Source: Planctomycetota bacterium (GTDB lineage Bacteria > Planctomycetota > Planctomycetia > Isosphaerales > Isosphaeraceae). Taken from it: a stretch of DNA of 42,205 bases. The notes beneath the pieces are model-generated. The model was not told the DNA's origin. It saw only the letters and a program-made list of their open reading frames with translations, and did not search any database. How positions within the stretch are numbered: the stretch's first letter is position 1; each line of letters opens with the position of its first letter. A program made the translations under genes and the position numbers. The stretch is taken from NCBI GenBank assembly GCA_021791715.1, contig JAJYWB010000058.1, positions 1-42,205 on the forward strand. The letters run 5' to 3'. This document shows positions 17,731 to 27,574 of the stretch, in pieces.

Positions 17731-18105
17731 ATGTCGATATCTCCGTATAAGCGACGCGGATCGTTTATCAGGAATTTTTGGATTTATCGGCGGCTCGTGG
17801 GCGCCGCGATCGTCCTCGGGCTCGTTCTTTGGTTCATGATTTCGAACAACGCCGCGGTGAAGATCATTTTCCCCTTCGGTTTGGGGAAGTTGGATAGTAC
17901 GACGGGCGTGGTGATTCTGATCAGCGCGGCGTGCGGATCGGTCGTCACGTTTCTGATTATGACGATTCTGCAAGCATTTAAGCGTTATGAGCGGAACGGG
18001 ACGAATCGGAGCGAACCCGAAAGTCGATCTTATCAGATGGACGACGATCGACCTCCCGCGGATTACGCGGCGCGGGCGACCGAGGGACTGAAGCGCGAAG
18101 GTTGA
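17731..18105 (+). CDS. LapA-domain small membrane protein
   Basis: 124 residues with two membrane helices: LVGAAIVLGLVLWFMIS (about 22-38) and VVILISAACGSVVTFLIMTIL (about 60-80). The connecting NNAAVKIIFPFGLGKLD matches the LapA/DUF1049 pattern (N...V...F.FG). In proteobacteria LapA-type proteins help lipopolysaccharide assembly; whether that applies here is unknown. The C-terminal 40 residues are charged and probably cytoplasmic. The AAGGGAG site at 17718-17724 supports the ATG. It sits 144 bp after the prepilin peptidase. Confidence 0.75.
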   Translation: MSISPYKRRGSFIRNFWIYRRLVGAAIVLGLVLWFMISNNAAVKIIFPFGLGKLDSTTGVVILISAACGSVVTFLIMTILQAFKRYERNGTNRSEPESRSYQMDDDRPPADYAARATEGLKREG

Positions 18106-18294
18106 CTCGAGTTCGTTCGTTTTCGAAGCGGGCGAGATCGCTTCGTCGATCGGACGAAATCGATCGCGATCGACAATCGGCCGTCACCGGTCGTGATCGT
18201 CGTGTATGTTTAAGAGGAGACGATAGACGCTTTTTCGTTCGGGATATCGGGATATCTGGAACGATAGACTTGAACTTCAACGAGATCGTTCGCC

Positions 18295-18912
18295 ATGAAA
18301 CGACGCAATCCCCTGACGTTCGCGGGAATAATCGCGATCCTCGCTTTCTCGGGGGGATGCGCGCAGCAGGGTCTCTTTACGGGCCGCCGGACGACCGTCG
18401 GCACGCTCAAGGCGAACGTGAGCCAACTGGAATCGGAAAAAGAGCAATTGCAGCGTCAAGTGGCCGAGCTTGAAACCGAGAATCGACGGATTGAAAGCCG
18501 GTTGACGCGAACCGAGCGCGAGAACGCTTCGTTGGCTTCTCGGCTCGACGACGCTCGCGGATCGCTCGCTTCCGAAGGCTCATCGGGTTCGTCGGGCTTG
18601 GCTTCGGCTTCGCGATCGCGTGCGGGGGCTCGCTCTTACGACGACGAGGAGTTCGTCGAATCGGCGCCGACTCGGAAGGCGAAATCGCGGAAGGCGCCGC
18701 CGTTCGCTCGGATCCCGGGTCAGATCACTCCAGCGGATCCCTCCGACGTCCCCGATCGCGACCCCTCCGACACCCCCGCGAGCGATTCGACCGATTCGAC
18801 CGACGCCGGCGGCTACCCCGAGCCGAGCACGATCGGTCGCGGCTGGAAACCCGGAGTGACCGTGGCGCGAGGCGCGGCGATGCAATGGAAAACGCCGAGA
18901 ACGCTCCGATAA
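18295..18912 (+). CDS. Coiled-coil lipoprotein
   Basis: 205 residues. The N-terminus MKRRNPLTFAGIIAILAFSGGC is a lipoprotein-type signal with Cys22 as the candidate acylated residue; the position before it is not canonical. Residues about 35-85 are a heptad-patterned coiled coil (VSQLESEKEQLQRQVAELET onward). A Ser/Asp/Pro-rich disordered tail follows. I recognise no enzyme domain. It may be a structural or scaffold envelope protein. The gene follows the LapA-like gene in the same direction after 189 bp. Confidence 0.75.
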   Translation: MKRRNPLTFAGIIAILAFSGGCAQQGLFTGRRTTVGTLKANVSQLESEKEQLQRQVAELETENRRIESRLTRTERENASLASRLDDARGSLASEGSSGSSGLASASRSRAGARSYDDEEFVESAPTRKAKSRKAPPFARIPGQITPADPSDVPDRDPSDTPASDSTDSTDAGGYPEPSTIGRGWKPGVTVARGAAMQWKTPRTLR

Positions 18913-19084
18913 GCGTCCGATTTTTATGAGATTGCATAATGAAATCAAAACTTAACGGCGGCTGATTTCGGCGAAAAAAGCTCGATTAATTCTTTGTATT
19001 TTATATTAGCATAATAAGTTTCGCGGCGATCGGAATTTATCAGGACACTTGGGCTGAGCGGCGATAGGGGATAGAGATCGAAAC

Positions 19085-19249
19085 CCTAACGCGGATGAGC
19101 CGCAATCATACCAACCCGACGCGCGAGCGAGGGTCTTCTGATAATATCGTGAAAACTTTCGATTGATCATTTGATCGGACCCTCGCTTGCGCGTCGGGTT
19201 GGTATAATCTCCGCTTCCGTTCGCTAAAAAGATTCGCGAACGGCGCGTA
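19085..19249 (-). repeat. Inverted-repeat element, copy 3
   Basis: Third member of the family, in reverse orientation. ATACCAACCCGACGCGCGAG begins the arm at about 19108. The centre reads GATTGATCATTTGATC and the other arm ends GTCGGGTTGGTATAAT at about 19206. The conserved GCGGCT-type palindrome lies on its left (CCTAACGCGGATGAGCCGC) and CTCCGCTTCCGTTCGC on its right, as expected for the flipped element. Arms differ by single bases only. It lies in a gene-free gap (18913-19521) between the lipoprotein and the efflux pump. Confidence 0.8.
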
Positions 19250-19521
19250 GAAGATAAAGACGAAGACTCCATCGTCTCGATTTTATCGGGTTCGGAACCG
19301 TCTTTACAATAAAACACTTATGTATTGATATTTTAGGATGATATGCGTCGACCGATCGGCGTGGATTACGGCTTCTCGATAAATCGGGCTCGCACCGCGA
19401 TTCGCCTTTGATTTAAGATTCTCCGGGAGATTCCGCCGAATCCGCGGAATACTTTCGATCGCCTCCGAGCGCGTCGGGCCTCGACTTCGAACGGGAGGAA
19501 ACGATCGCGCATAAAAACACA

Positions 19522-22500
19522 TCAACATGCTATTTCAGCAATTGTATCTTCCGCCGACGTTTCATCGTGAACGAGCAGCGAGTAGAGCGCGGGTACGACG
19601 AACAATGTGGCGACGAGCCCCGCGAGAACTCCGCCGATCACGGCGCGGCCGAGAGGCGCGTTCGCCTCGCTCCCGCGGCCGAGCGCCAGAGCCATCGGAA
19701 TGAGCGCGAAGAGAGCCGCGAACGCGGTCATCACGATCGGTCGCACACGGATCGACGCGGCTCGTACGATCGCGGCTTGCGGAGAAAGCGCTTCGCGTTC
19801 GCGCAAATCGCGGGCGAAATCGACGAGAAGCACCGTGTTCGAGACGACGATTCCCACCATGAAAATCACTCCCAACAGCGATTGCACATTAATCGCCGTG
19901 CGGGTGGTGTAAAGCGCGATCACGACTCCGATCAGACCGAGCGGAACCGAGAACAGAATGACGAAAGGCGTGATATACGATCGAAACAACGCAGCCATCA
20001 AGAAATAAATCAATAAGACTGCGAGAATTAGACCGAAACCGAGGACTCGGAACGTCTCGCGCATTCGCGCGTATTCTCCGCTGATCTCGATGATCGAGCC
20101 TTCGACGAGCGTTCGATCGCCCGGTTTCTTCGCGGGATCGAACGGGATCCAAGAGCCGTCGTCTTGCCGAACTCCGAACTCGCTTACGACACGCGTCACG
20201 TCGTCGGCGACATGACCGAGATCGCGATCGCGCACCCCCATCGTCAGGTCGATCGTCGATTGCAAATTGTCGTGAATGATCTCTGTCGGCACGGTCCCCC
20301 GGCGAAGCCGCGCCATCGTTCGTAGCGGGATCGGATCGCCTTGCTTGGGCGTCGTCACGGGAACGTCAAGCAGCGTTTCAATCGATTGAATGTCTTCTTC
20401 AAAATATTGAACACCAACAAAGAATTGATTATGACTGACGGGATCGATCCAGAAGTTTTTTTTGTGGAATTGGATGCTCGAATTCAGCGCCGCGACGACG
20501 TTCTTCATCACGTCGGATTGATTCAAACCGAGATCGGCCGCCTTGGCGCGATCGACCTCGATCAGGTATTCGGGATAATCGAGTCGTTGGATGATGCGTG
20601 AATCGACGACCCCTTCGATCGCCGCGACGCGATTCTTAACGAGTTGCGCGATGCGATGCGATTGAATCATGTTCTTGCCCGAAACGCGGATGTTGATCGG
20701 CGACGATTTCCCTTCGTTCATCGCCGATCGGATCATTCCGCCGGCGTCGAAGGCGAATTCGAGATCGTCGAATCGGCGATCCGCGGCGAATCCACGGCGC
20801 AAAATGTCTACATACTCTTGTGATGATCGGCTTCTTTCGGTAACGAGTTGAACCTTGACGACGGCGTCCATCGGCCCGGCGTTCGGGGTGTAAGCCGCCG
20901 AAAGGTCGGCGACCACTCCTATTTCTGAGATAATGATTTGAAGATCTCGGCCGATTTTTTTCTTAACGAACGCCTCGACCGCTGCGATCGATTTTTCGGT
21001 TTCCTCGATGCGTCGACCGCTCGGAGCGCGAACGAACATCTCGAACGAGCCCGCGTCGACCTCTGGGAAGAACTCGCGGCGGAGATTCGCTCCCGCGGTC
21101 GCCAATACCAGAACGAGCAGCGAAAACGCTCCCGCGACGACATAAACACGAAACCGCATCAGGATTTTCAGGATTCGGCCGTAAGACTCGATCGCCGATT
21201 CGATCAGGCTTTCCCAACGCGCGAAAGCTCGACCGAACGTCGACCCCGACGTTTCGACCGTTGCGTGATCGGAGCTCGCCTCTTCGGTTCGAACTTCGTG
21301 AAATAGCGGATTATCGTCGTTTTCAAGAGAATTATTAGTGATAGATTCGCTTGTTTCGGCATGTTTTTGGTTCGAAGAGCCGCGTCTCAGCCATTGCGCC
21401 GAGCGCGACGGCACGAGCGATCGCGATAAAAGATACGCCGAGGTCATCGCGAACGCGACCGCCGCGGCCATCGGTCTGTAAAGGAATTCGCCCAATCCGG
21501 GCATGAGCGCCAACGGAGCGAGTACGAGCAGCGTACACAGGCTCGCGACGAGTTCGGGGGTCGCGACCTCGCTCGCTCCCGAGAACGCCGCGTCGCGGGG
21601 CGATTTTCCCATTGATAAATGCCTGTGCGTATTCTCTAAACAGATAATTGCACTATCAACTAAAGGGCCGATCGCGAGCGAAAGCCCCGCCAGAGTCATC
21701 ACGTTGAGCGTGTTCCCCGCGGCGTATAGCCCGACGATCGCCGCGCAGACCGCGATCGGGATCGTCAAAACGGCGATCACGGTGAGCCTCCATTCGCCCA
21801 GGAACACGAAAATAACGAGCGAGCAAAGAATCGCCCCCAGCGCCCCCTCCTCGATCAGGCTTTTAATAGACTGTCGAACATAAACCGATTGATCCATCAC
21901 GATCGCGAGGTCGATTCCGCCGCGGGTGAGCCGCGATTTCATCCGTTTGAGCGACGCCTGGAGCGTGTCGACGACGCGAATCGTGCTCGCGCCGACCTGG
22001 CGAAACACGGGAATATAAACCTGCCTTTTACCGTCGACTCGCACGACGCACGTTTGAATGAACCCGTCGTCTTTGGGAACGGCGACGTCGCGGAGGAAGG
22101 TCGCGGCGCCGTGTTCATCGCGGAGGGGAATCTGATTCATATCGGCGACCGAATCGAACATCGAGTTGGAATCGATCGCGAAATCGGTCGCTCCGAATTT
22201 GGCGCTTCCCGTCGGTAAAAATACGTTATATTCATCAACGGCTTTCATAACGTCGAGCGGCGAGAGTCCCCGCGCCTGAAGCCGAACGCGATCGAGATAA
22301 ACGAGCACGGCGCGCACTTTACCGCCGTAGACGATCGGCGAGATCGCGCCGGGGAGCGACATGATTTGAGGGCGAAGCTCGTATCTCCCGACGTCGAAAA
22401 GCGTCGCCTCCCCCTGCGTTTTACTGCTGACGGCGAGAAGGCAAACGGGGGTCGCGCTCGTCGGATCATATGGTAAAACGACGGGAGGAAGCGTGCCCGG

Positions 22501-22863
22501 GGGCATCGTCGGGTATTCCCATCCCGCGAGCGAATTCACCTCGGTTAACGCTCCGCTCCGATCGACTCCGCTGTAAAAATAATCGCGCACGATGCCGACT
22601 CCGACGATCGATCGCGATTCGATCCGCCGACCTCCCGTCGCCTGGACGACGCCCCGTTCGAGTCGAGCGGTGATGTTCTTCTCGATGCTCGCCGCGGGCA
22701 TGCCGCTGTAAAACGCGAGAGCCTGAACCGCGGGGCTGCGAAACACCGGGAGGATGTCGATCGGAATCGAAGCCGCCGAGATCCCCCCCAGGACGACGAT
22801 CGCGAGCGCCGCGACCGTCGTCGCGATCGGGTTCCGCAAAGACGCATGAATCAGTCCGTTCAT
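19522..22863 (-). CDS. RND efflux transporter permease
   Basis: About 1113 residues of the AcrB/HAE-type resistance-nodulation-division pump, an inner-membrane proton antiporter. It starts MNGLIHASLRNPIATTVAAL (first membrane helix) and has two large periplasmic porter domains and twelve helices. Helix 4 carries LAIGPLVDSAIICLEN; Asp403 is the expected proton-relay residue, with Ser where AcrB has a second Asp. Helix 10 (VVSNTVLLVDFARDL) has no lysine at the AcrB Lys940 position. The cytoplasmic loop between helices 6 and 7 is enlarged by about 60 polar residues. The ATG at 22863 is preferred over TTG 22869. It is the last gene of a tolC-adaptor-pump operon (60-bp gap). Substrate cannot be told from sequence. 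Confidence 0.93.
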   Translation of the reverse strand: MNGLIHASLRNPIATTVAALAIVVLGGISAASIPIDILPVFRSPAVQALAFYSGMPAASIEKNITARLERGVVQATGGRRIESRSIVGVGIVRDYFYSGVDRSGALTEVNSLAGWEYPTMPPGTLPPVVLPYDPTSATPVCLLAVSSKTQGEATLFDVGRYELRPQIMSLPGAISPIVYGGKVRAVLVYLDRVRLQARGLSPLDVMKAVDEYNVFLPTGSAKFGATDFAIDSNSMFDSVADMNQIPLRDEHGAATFLRDVAVPKDDGFIQTCVVRVDGKRQVYIPVFRQVGASTIRVVDTLQASLKRMKSRLTRGGIDLAIVMDQSVYVRQSIKSLIEEGALGAILCSLVIFVFLGEWRLTVIAVLTIPIAVCAAIVGLYAAGNTLNVMTLAGLSLAIGPLVDSAIICLENTHRHLSMGKSPRDAAFSGASEVATPELVASLCTLLVLAPLALMPGLGEFLYRPMAAAVAFAMTSAYLLSRSLVPSRSAQWLRRGSSNQKHAETSESITNNSLENDDNPLFHEVRTEEASSDHATVETSGSTFGRAFARWESLIESAIESYGRILKILMRFRVYVVAGAFSLLVLVLATAGANLRREFFPEVDAGSFEMFVRAPSGRRIEETEKSIAAVEAFVKKKIGRDLQIIISEIGVVADLSAAYTPNAGPMDAVVKVQLVTERSRSSQEYVDILRRGFAADRRFDDLEFAFDAGGMIRSAMNEGKSSPINIRVSGKNMIQSHRIAQLVKNRVAAIEGVVDSRIIQRLDYPEYLIEVDRAKAADLGLNQSDVMKNVVAALNSSIQFHKKNFWIDPVSHNQFFVGVQYFEEDIQSIETLLDVPVTTPKQGDPIPLRTMARLRRGTVPTEIIHDNLQSTIDLTMGVRDRDLGHVADDVTRVVSEFGVRQDDGSWIPFDPAKKPGDRTLVEGSIIEISGEYARMRETFRVLGFGLILAVLLIYFLMAALFRSYITPFVILFSVPLGLIGVVIALYTTRTAINVQSLLGVIFMVGIVVSNTVLLVDFARDLREREALSPQAAIVRAASIRVRPIVMTAFAALFALIPMALALGRGSEANAPLGRAVIGGVLAGLVATLFVVPALYSLLVHDETSAEDTIAEIAC

Positions 22864-22923
22864 GATCAAGCTTTCTGGTCAAGTCGCCTCGCGGCTCGTC
22901 GATCCATATATTAACTGATTATT

Positions 22924-24333
22924 TTATTTTTTATAGCTTGTGGTTAGAACGTTCGCGCCGTCGTCGAGGGTCGTATCGGGGGAGACGACGACCCGGTCGC
23001 TCGGTCGCAACCCCGACACGACTTCGACGTTCACTCCGTCGTCGCCCGCGATCGTGATTTTGGCGGTTCGAACGCGTCCGTCGCGGACGATTTTGACCGA
23101 AGCTCGCCCGTCGGTCGCTCGATCGAACACGCAGGCCAGGGGGATCGTCGAGCGATCGTTTCGTTGTTCTAGTCGGATCTTCGCTCGCCCGTACATCCCC
23201 GATCGGAGCGATCGTTTGGGGTTGGGGACGTCGATTTCGACGCGCATCGTGCGCGACGCCGAGTCTTCGGATTCGGCGATTCGCGCAATCACTCCTTGAA
23301 ACAACTCTCCTCCGAGCGCGTCGATCGCGACTTCGGCCGGGTCGCCCGCGTCGGCGAGTACGACGTCGCGATCGGGAACGCGGATGACGACGCGCATCAG
23401 ATCGGTGCGCTCGACGGTGAGCATCGGCTTCGCTCCGCCGTCTCCCGCGGCTCGAATAAACGCTCCAGGATGAAACGTGCGCCGGGTCACGACTCCGTCG
23501 AACGGGGCGACGATTTTGGAATAAGCGAGATCAACCTTCGCCTTGGCGAGCTTGGCCTCGGCGACACGCTCGGCGGTTCGATATTGATCGACCTCGGCGC
23601 GGGCCTGTTCGATCGCGATGATCGCCTCGTTCAACTTCGCCTCGGCGGTTTTGACGGCGATGATCGAAACCTGTTCAAGCGCCGCGTTCGCCGCCGCGTC
23701 GTTCGTCTGCTCCTCAAGCAGGCGTTCGTCGACGACCTGTCGCTCGCGGAGGTTCTTAACGCGATTCAATTGGCTATCGGCGAGCTTATGTTTCGCGGTC
23801 GCCCGGACGACGTCGGCCTTGGCCTGAATCACCTCGGTTTCGGCGGTCGATCTCCGCGCCGCGCACGATTTCAACCTCGTTTCGGCGAGAACGACCTCGG
23901 CTTTCGCCTGCTCGACGAGCGCCGCGGATTCCGCCGCGACGCTCTCCTCGCGCGGGACGCCGATTTTCGCGAGTAATTCTCCTTTTTTCACATGAGAGCC
24001 GATATCGACGGTCTGTATTTCTAGATATCCCGATACCATTGCGTAAAGATCGACCGCCTCGAAGGCTTCGACCGAACCCGGTTGGAGCGTGAATCGAGCG
24101 ATTCCCCCCGGCCTGGGGTGAACGATCGCGAAAATCGGCTCGTCGGCTTTAACTCCGCTCGCGGCCGAAACTTCCTCGGCCGATCGTCGCGCCGCGGTTC
24201 CGGCGCGGTTCGTCAGCGCGAGAACCGCGAAGGCGAGCGCGACCAAAGCCAGAACCGAACCCGCGATGCGAATCGCAATCGGGCTTCGACCGGCGATCAA
24301 CCCGCGGAAAGGCTCGGTTCGTCGTCGATTCAT
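22924..24333 (-). CDS. RND periplasmic adaptor (membrane fusion protein)
   Basis: 469 residues from the ATG at 24333. An N-terminal membrane anchor (IAIRIAGSVLALVALAFAVL) is followed by a barrel-sandwich/lipoyl half around GYLEIQTVDIGSHVKKGELL. A very long Ala/Glu/Lys helical hairpin covers about residues 130-270. The second lipoyl half contains IVAPFDGVVTRRTFHPG, and a beta-barrel and membrane-proximal domain complete the protein. It bridges the inner-membrane pump and the outer-membrane channel. GGAG upstream supports the chosen start over TTG 24351. The hairpin length suits direct contact with a TolC-type channel, whose gene lies immediately upstream. Confidence 0.92.
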   Translation of the reverse strand: MNRRRTEPFRGLIAGRSPIAIRIAGSVLALVALAFAVLALTNRAGTAARRSAEEVSAASGVKADEPIFAIVHPRPGGIARFTLQPGSVEAFEAVDLYAMVSGYLEIQTVDIGSHVKKGELLAKIGVPREESVAAESAALVEQAKAEVVLAETRLKSCAARRSTAETEVIQAKADVVRATAKHKLADSQLNRVKNLRERQVVDERLLEEQTNDAAANAALEQVSIIAVKTAEAKLNEAIIAIEQARAEVDQYRTAERVAEAKLAKAKVDLAYSKIVAPFDGVVTRRTFHPGAFIRAAGDGGAKPMLTVERTDLMRVVIRVPDRDVVLADAGDPAEVAIDALGGELFQGVIARIAESEDSASRTMRVEIDVPNPKRSLRSGMYGRAKIRLEQRNDRSTIPLACVFDRATDGRASVKIVRDGRVRTAKITIAGDDGVNVEVVSGLRPSDRVVVSPDTTLDDGANVLTTSYKK

Positions 24334-24408
24334 CGCGCGCCGAAGCTCCAAGGAGCATCTTAATATAAATTAACATGCTTAGTTGTTGTTGTTGTTAAAT
24401 TCATTTCA

Positions 24409-26055
24409 TTACCGCCCGATCGCGCGTTTTAAACGAAATTGCGCGCGATTATAATTTAAGACCGATTCGAGATAATCGGTTCGAGCCTGAACGAGCGCCT
24501 GGATCGGTTGCAAAACTTCGATCGGCCTGGTGGCGCGGGGAAGGACGACCCCCTCGCGCATGTCGATGAAATTGAGCCGTTGCGATTCGACCGCCTCGAG
24601 CACCGCGGCCCTCGCCTCGGCGATTTCGCGCAGCGCCGCTTGGCGGTATTCGCACGCCGCGGTGATCTCCTCGGCGACGACCGTTCCAACTTTCACGAGT
24701 TCAATCCGCGCCTGACGTTCCTCGGCGGATCGTTGCATCATCAAAGCGCGGTCGCCGAAACCAAGGTTTTTCAACTCCCAAAACAGACTCGTCGCGATAT
24801 CGCCGCGCGATCCGAAATTACCCATGAATTCGCTCGGACCTCCCGCGAACCCGCCGCCGAAGTAGCTCAAGCCGAGGCTTGGAACGAACGGACGCAACCG
24901 CGCCTGCCTCGCCCTCGTCAGCGCCGCCTGAACAAGCTCCTGCGAACTCGCGAGCTCAGGACGATTACTTAATCCAAATGCAAGAAGATCTTCGTATTCA
25001 ACATCTTCACGGATCATACGAACGATCGATTCCGCAGGCTCGACGGGAACGAGCACGACCTTGGGGTCGAGCACGAGTAGGCGAATGAGGTTCGCCGAAG
25101 CGACTTTGAGAGCTCCGACGCCGTTCTGAACGACCCGTTTCTGATGATTGAGCTCGGCGAGCGCCCGATGATGATCGGCCCACTTGCCTTGGCCCGTTTG
25201 GGCGTACGCCAAGGTGATTTGCGCGAGCCGATCGGCGTTCGACGCGGCCTCGCGCGCGATCGCGAGTCTTCCGCTCGCGGCCTGCAAGTTGAAATACAAT
25301 TCGGAAACTTCGAGGATCGCGTTGTTCGTCGCGGTCGTCACTCCGGCGCGCCTCGCCTCGAGAACGCGCCGAGCCGCCATCGGCTCGTAGATCGCGTCGG
25401 AGAAGCGCAAGACGGAAGTCATGCCGGTGAGAGGCGGATAACCCGTTCCGGGAGAGGGCGCCGCGTAGCCGTTCGCGGTCGCGGTGAGCCCGCCGAAAAA
25501 CAAGCCGCCGCGGTCGATCGTCTGAACCTGACCCGTGATCGTTTGAATCGCTCCGTCGGCTCGATAATACGTCGGTCCGAGAAAGAACGAAGGGAGCCAC
25601 AAGGCCCGGGCTCCGCTCAATTCGGCGAACGATCGTTCGACCTGTTGACGAGCGATCGCGATATCGAGGTCGCGCGCTCCCGCGAGCTTGAGAGCCGAGC
25701 CGAGATCGATCGGTTGGATCGTCTGTCCTGGAATCAACGAAACGTTCCGAATCAAGAAGGTACCGAGATGATCGGTCGGATTCGGTCGGCTCGGGTCGTC
25801 GTTGGTCGAGCGACGATCGACGTTCGGAACGTGCGCGGGGTCGTCGACGGGCGCGGCTTCGGCGGTCGCCGATTGCGGTTCAATCGCCTCGGGAAGGCCG
25901 GGACGAGGCGAGGATACGGCGGCGTGATCGACTCGTCTCGTACTATCAAACCGCATTACTTGTTTTGCTTCAGTATACGAAAACGTGATGAACCAGAACG
26001 CCGTCGCCGCGATAACGATCGATTTTTTACTCGCGCGGCGGCGTTTTTCTTTCAT
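24409..26055 (-). CDS. TolC-family outer-membrane efflux protein
   Basis: 548 residues from the ATG at 26055, chosen because GGAGGAGGG directly precedes it and a signal peptide (KKSIVIAATAFWFITFSYTEA) begins there; the frame is open further upstream but unsupported. Two outer-membrane-efflux (OEP) repeats follow. The first spans about 110-320, including ALKLAGARDLDIAIARQQVE. The second runs to the end and closes with the family-typical YLESVLNYNRAQFRLKRAIG. It forms the trimeric channel for the adaptor and pump encoded downstream. A Pro/Asp-rich segment of about 75 residues separates the signal peptide from the first repeat. Confidence 0.93.
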   Translation of the reverse strand: MKEKRRRASKKSIVIAATAFWFITFSYTEAKQVMRFDSTRRVDHAAVSSPRPGLPEAIEPQSATAEAAPVDDPAHVPNVDRRSTNDDPSRPNPTDHLGTFLIRNVSLIPGQTIQPIDLGSALKLAGARDLDIAIARQQVERSFAELSGARALWLPSFFLGPTYYRADGAIQTITGQVQTIDRGGLFFGGLTATANGYAAPSPGTGYPPLTGMTSVLRFSDAIYEPMAARRVLEARRAGVTTATNNAILEVSELYFNLQAASGRLAIAREAASNADRLAQITLAYAQTGQGKWADHHRALAELNHQKRVVQNGVGALKVASANLIRLLVLDPKVVLVPVEPAESIVRMIREDVEYEDLLAFGLSNRPELASSQELVQAALTRARQARLRPFVPSLGLSYFGGGFAGGPSEFMGNFGSRGDIATSLFWELKNLGFGDRALMMQRSAEERQARIELVKVGTVVAEEITAACEYRQAALREIAEARAAVLEAVESQRLNFIDMREGVVLPRATRPIEVLQPIQALVQARTDYLESVLNYNRAQFRLKRAIGR

Positions 26056-26491
26056 CAATTCCCTCCTCCTCGCCGATGATCGGGTAAGGACGAAAACGCG
26101 ATCGATGCGCCGAGCGACACGGATCGACGCGAACGAATCAAGCTCTCGGCCCTGATAAACGTTGAGGCGACGATCGCTAGAACCGATCGGACCGACGCAA
26201 CCCACGCTTCGCTCCTTCACATCACCTTCGGATTTTCTTCACAATTTCTTCACAATGCAACCCCAAGTTGTCGGTTGGTTCGAGACGAAACCATGACGGC
26301 GAGGATCTCTCGCTTGATCCGACGGTATCGACCGCCGGCGGAAACGCCTGGAATCGGTTACAATACAAACTCCGGCGATCGGGTCGTCTTCGACGCGTTT
26401 CGATAGTGATCGGGCCGAGCGAAGCTTCGCGACTTCGATACCATCAATTCAACAACTTTGGTTTTGATCTACCTAATTACATGAGCATCTT
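26056..26491. other. Divergent intergenic region upstream of the efflux operon
   Basis: This lies between the tolC-like start (minus strand) and the zinc-ribbon gene (plus strand). It contains the 11-bp direct repeat noted at 26235-26256 and otherwise no convincing gene. Promoters of both units should lie here. Confidence 0.5.
26235..26256. promoter_or_regulatory. 11-bp tandem direct repeat, possible regulator site
   Basis: Two exact adjacent copies of TTCTTCACAAT, one DNA turn apart, about 180 bp upstream of the efflux operon start. Head-to-tail heptamer-type repeats with an 11-bp period are the layout bound by OmpR/PhoB-family response regulators as dimers. No such regulator is encoded in the window. 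The assignment is inference. Confidence 0.35.
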
Positions 26492-27496
26492 ATGTATTTC
26501 ATTTTGATATCGGCGATATTGGTAACGGTCGCGGGGCTCGTCGCGGGTCGACGTTTGGTGAACGTTTTGACCAGGGTTTTGAGCGTTCTGGAGCGAATCG
26601 CGGAATCGCTCGAGCGAATCGCGGCTGAGAACGAAAGCGAACGACGGATCGATAAAGGCGATTCTTCGGCGTCGTCGGGAGAACGCGACGAATCCGATCC
26701 GCTGAAATCGGGCGTAAACGAGATTCGACGCTTGATCGAGCTGGGAAAATGGGACGAAGCCGAGGCGCTTGTAAACATATTTGTACGTGATCATCCCGAA
26801 ACTCCCCACGCACAAACGATAACTGTCGAGATCGCCGAGGCGCGTCGATCGCTTGTCGAGCGGTTTAAATCGCGTATCGACGAGGCTCGCAAGCTTAACG
26901 ACGCCGATCAAGTCGTTCTGTTACGCGATGAACTGACGCGGCATCTGGTCGAGGAGGAGCGGAAAAGCCTCGATCGTGAGTTGATTCAGTGGATCATGCG
27001 CTGGTTGCAGAATCGTCTCCGCGCGGCGAGGGTCGATCTCGACCTCGTCGAGTTCGCCGCGCGCGCCGCCGAGTCGTTCGCCGAGACCGCCGAAGGGGCG
27101 AGCCTGAACGCGGCGTTACCGACGCTTCGGCGGAGCGCAGGGCTTTGCGGGCGGTGCGGCGCCCCTTATCAAGGTTCGGCCGACGCTTGCCCGTCTTGCA
27201 GGGCTCGCGCGCTCAAAGTGGTCGAAACGAGCCGGTCCGCGACCGAAGAGACGCCGGCCTCGACGAACGATTCCGCTGAAAATGGAGCGAGATCGACCGA
27301 AGGAGCAATGGCGGAACACGGAACAACCGGCGAAAATGGAGCGGGTGCGAAAACTGGTTCGACCGGGGAAGACGATTCCGTGAAAAACGTCTCCGGAGAC
27401 CTACTTGGCGTGGAATTCAACGAGCCGTTATTCCTCGATCCTACCGCTCAAGATCGAATCGATTCGAATGAACGGCGCGACGTCGGCTCGTCATAA
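26492..27496 (+). CDS. Membrane-anchored coiled-coil protein with zinc ribbon
   Basis: 334 residues. One N-terminal membrane helix (MYFILISAILVTVAGLVAGR) is followed by a coiled coil (VLSVLERIAESLERIAAENE). A helical region at about 75-200 begins with a TPR-like stretch: IRRLIELGKWDEAEALVNIFVRDHPETP. Residues about 216-232 are a zinc ribbon, CGRCGAPYQGSADACPSC, two CxxC pairs. The C-terminal 100 residues are disordered, rich in Ser, Glu, Gly and Thr. No enzyme domain is recognised. It may be a scaffold on the cytoplasmic face. No good ribosome site precedes the ATG at 26492. It is followed after 78 bp by the beta-propeller gene. Confidence 0.75.
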   Translation: MYFILISAILVTVAGLVAGRRLVNVLTRVLSVLERIAESLERIAAENESERRIDKGDSSASSGERDESDPLKSGVNEIRRLIELGKWDEAEALVNIFVRDHPETPHAQTITVEIAEARRSLVERFKSRIDEARKLNDADQVVLLRDELTRHLVEEERKSLDRELIQWIMRWLQNRLRAARVDLDLVEFAARAAESFAETAEGASLNAALPTLRRSAGLCGRCGAPYQGSADACPSCRARALKVVETSRSATEETPASTNDSAENGARSTEGAMAEHGTTGENGAGAKTGSTGEDDSVKNVSGDLLGVEFNEPLFLDPTAQDRIDSNERRDVGSS

Positions 27497-27574
27497 ATAT
27501 GGTATTGTATGGAGAGTGTCGCGCCGCGCGATCGACGTATGGCGACCGGTGATCGCAATCGAAGGGGCCCTGTC

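Noticed and set aside
19006..19317. 103-codon minus-strand ORF
   Set aside because: Most of it is read through inverted-repeat element copy 3; the peptide is an artefact of the repeat.
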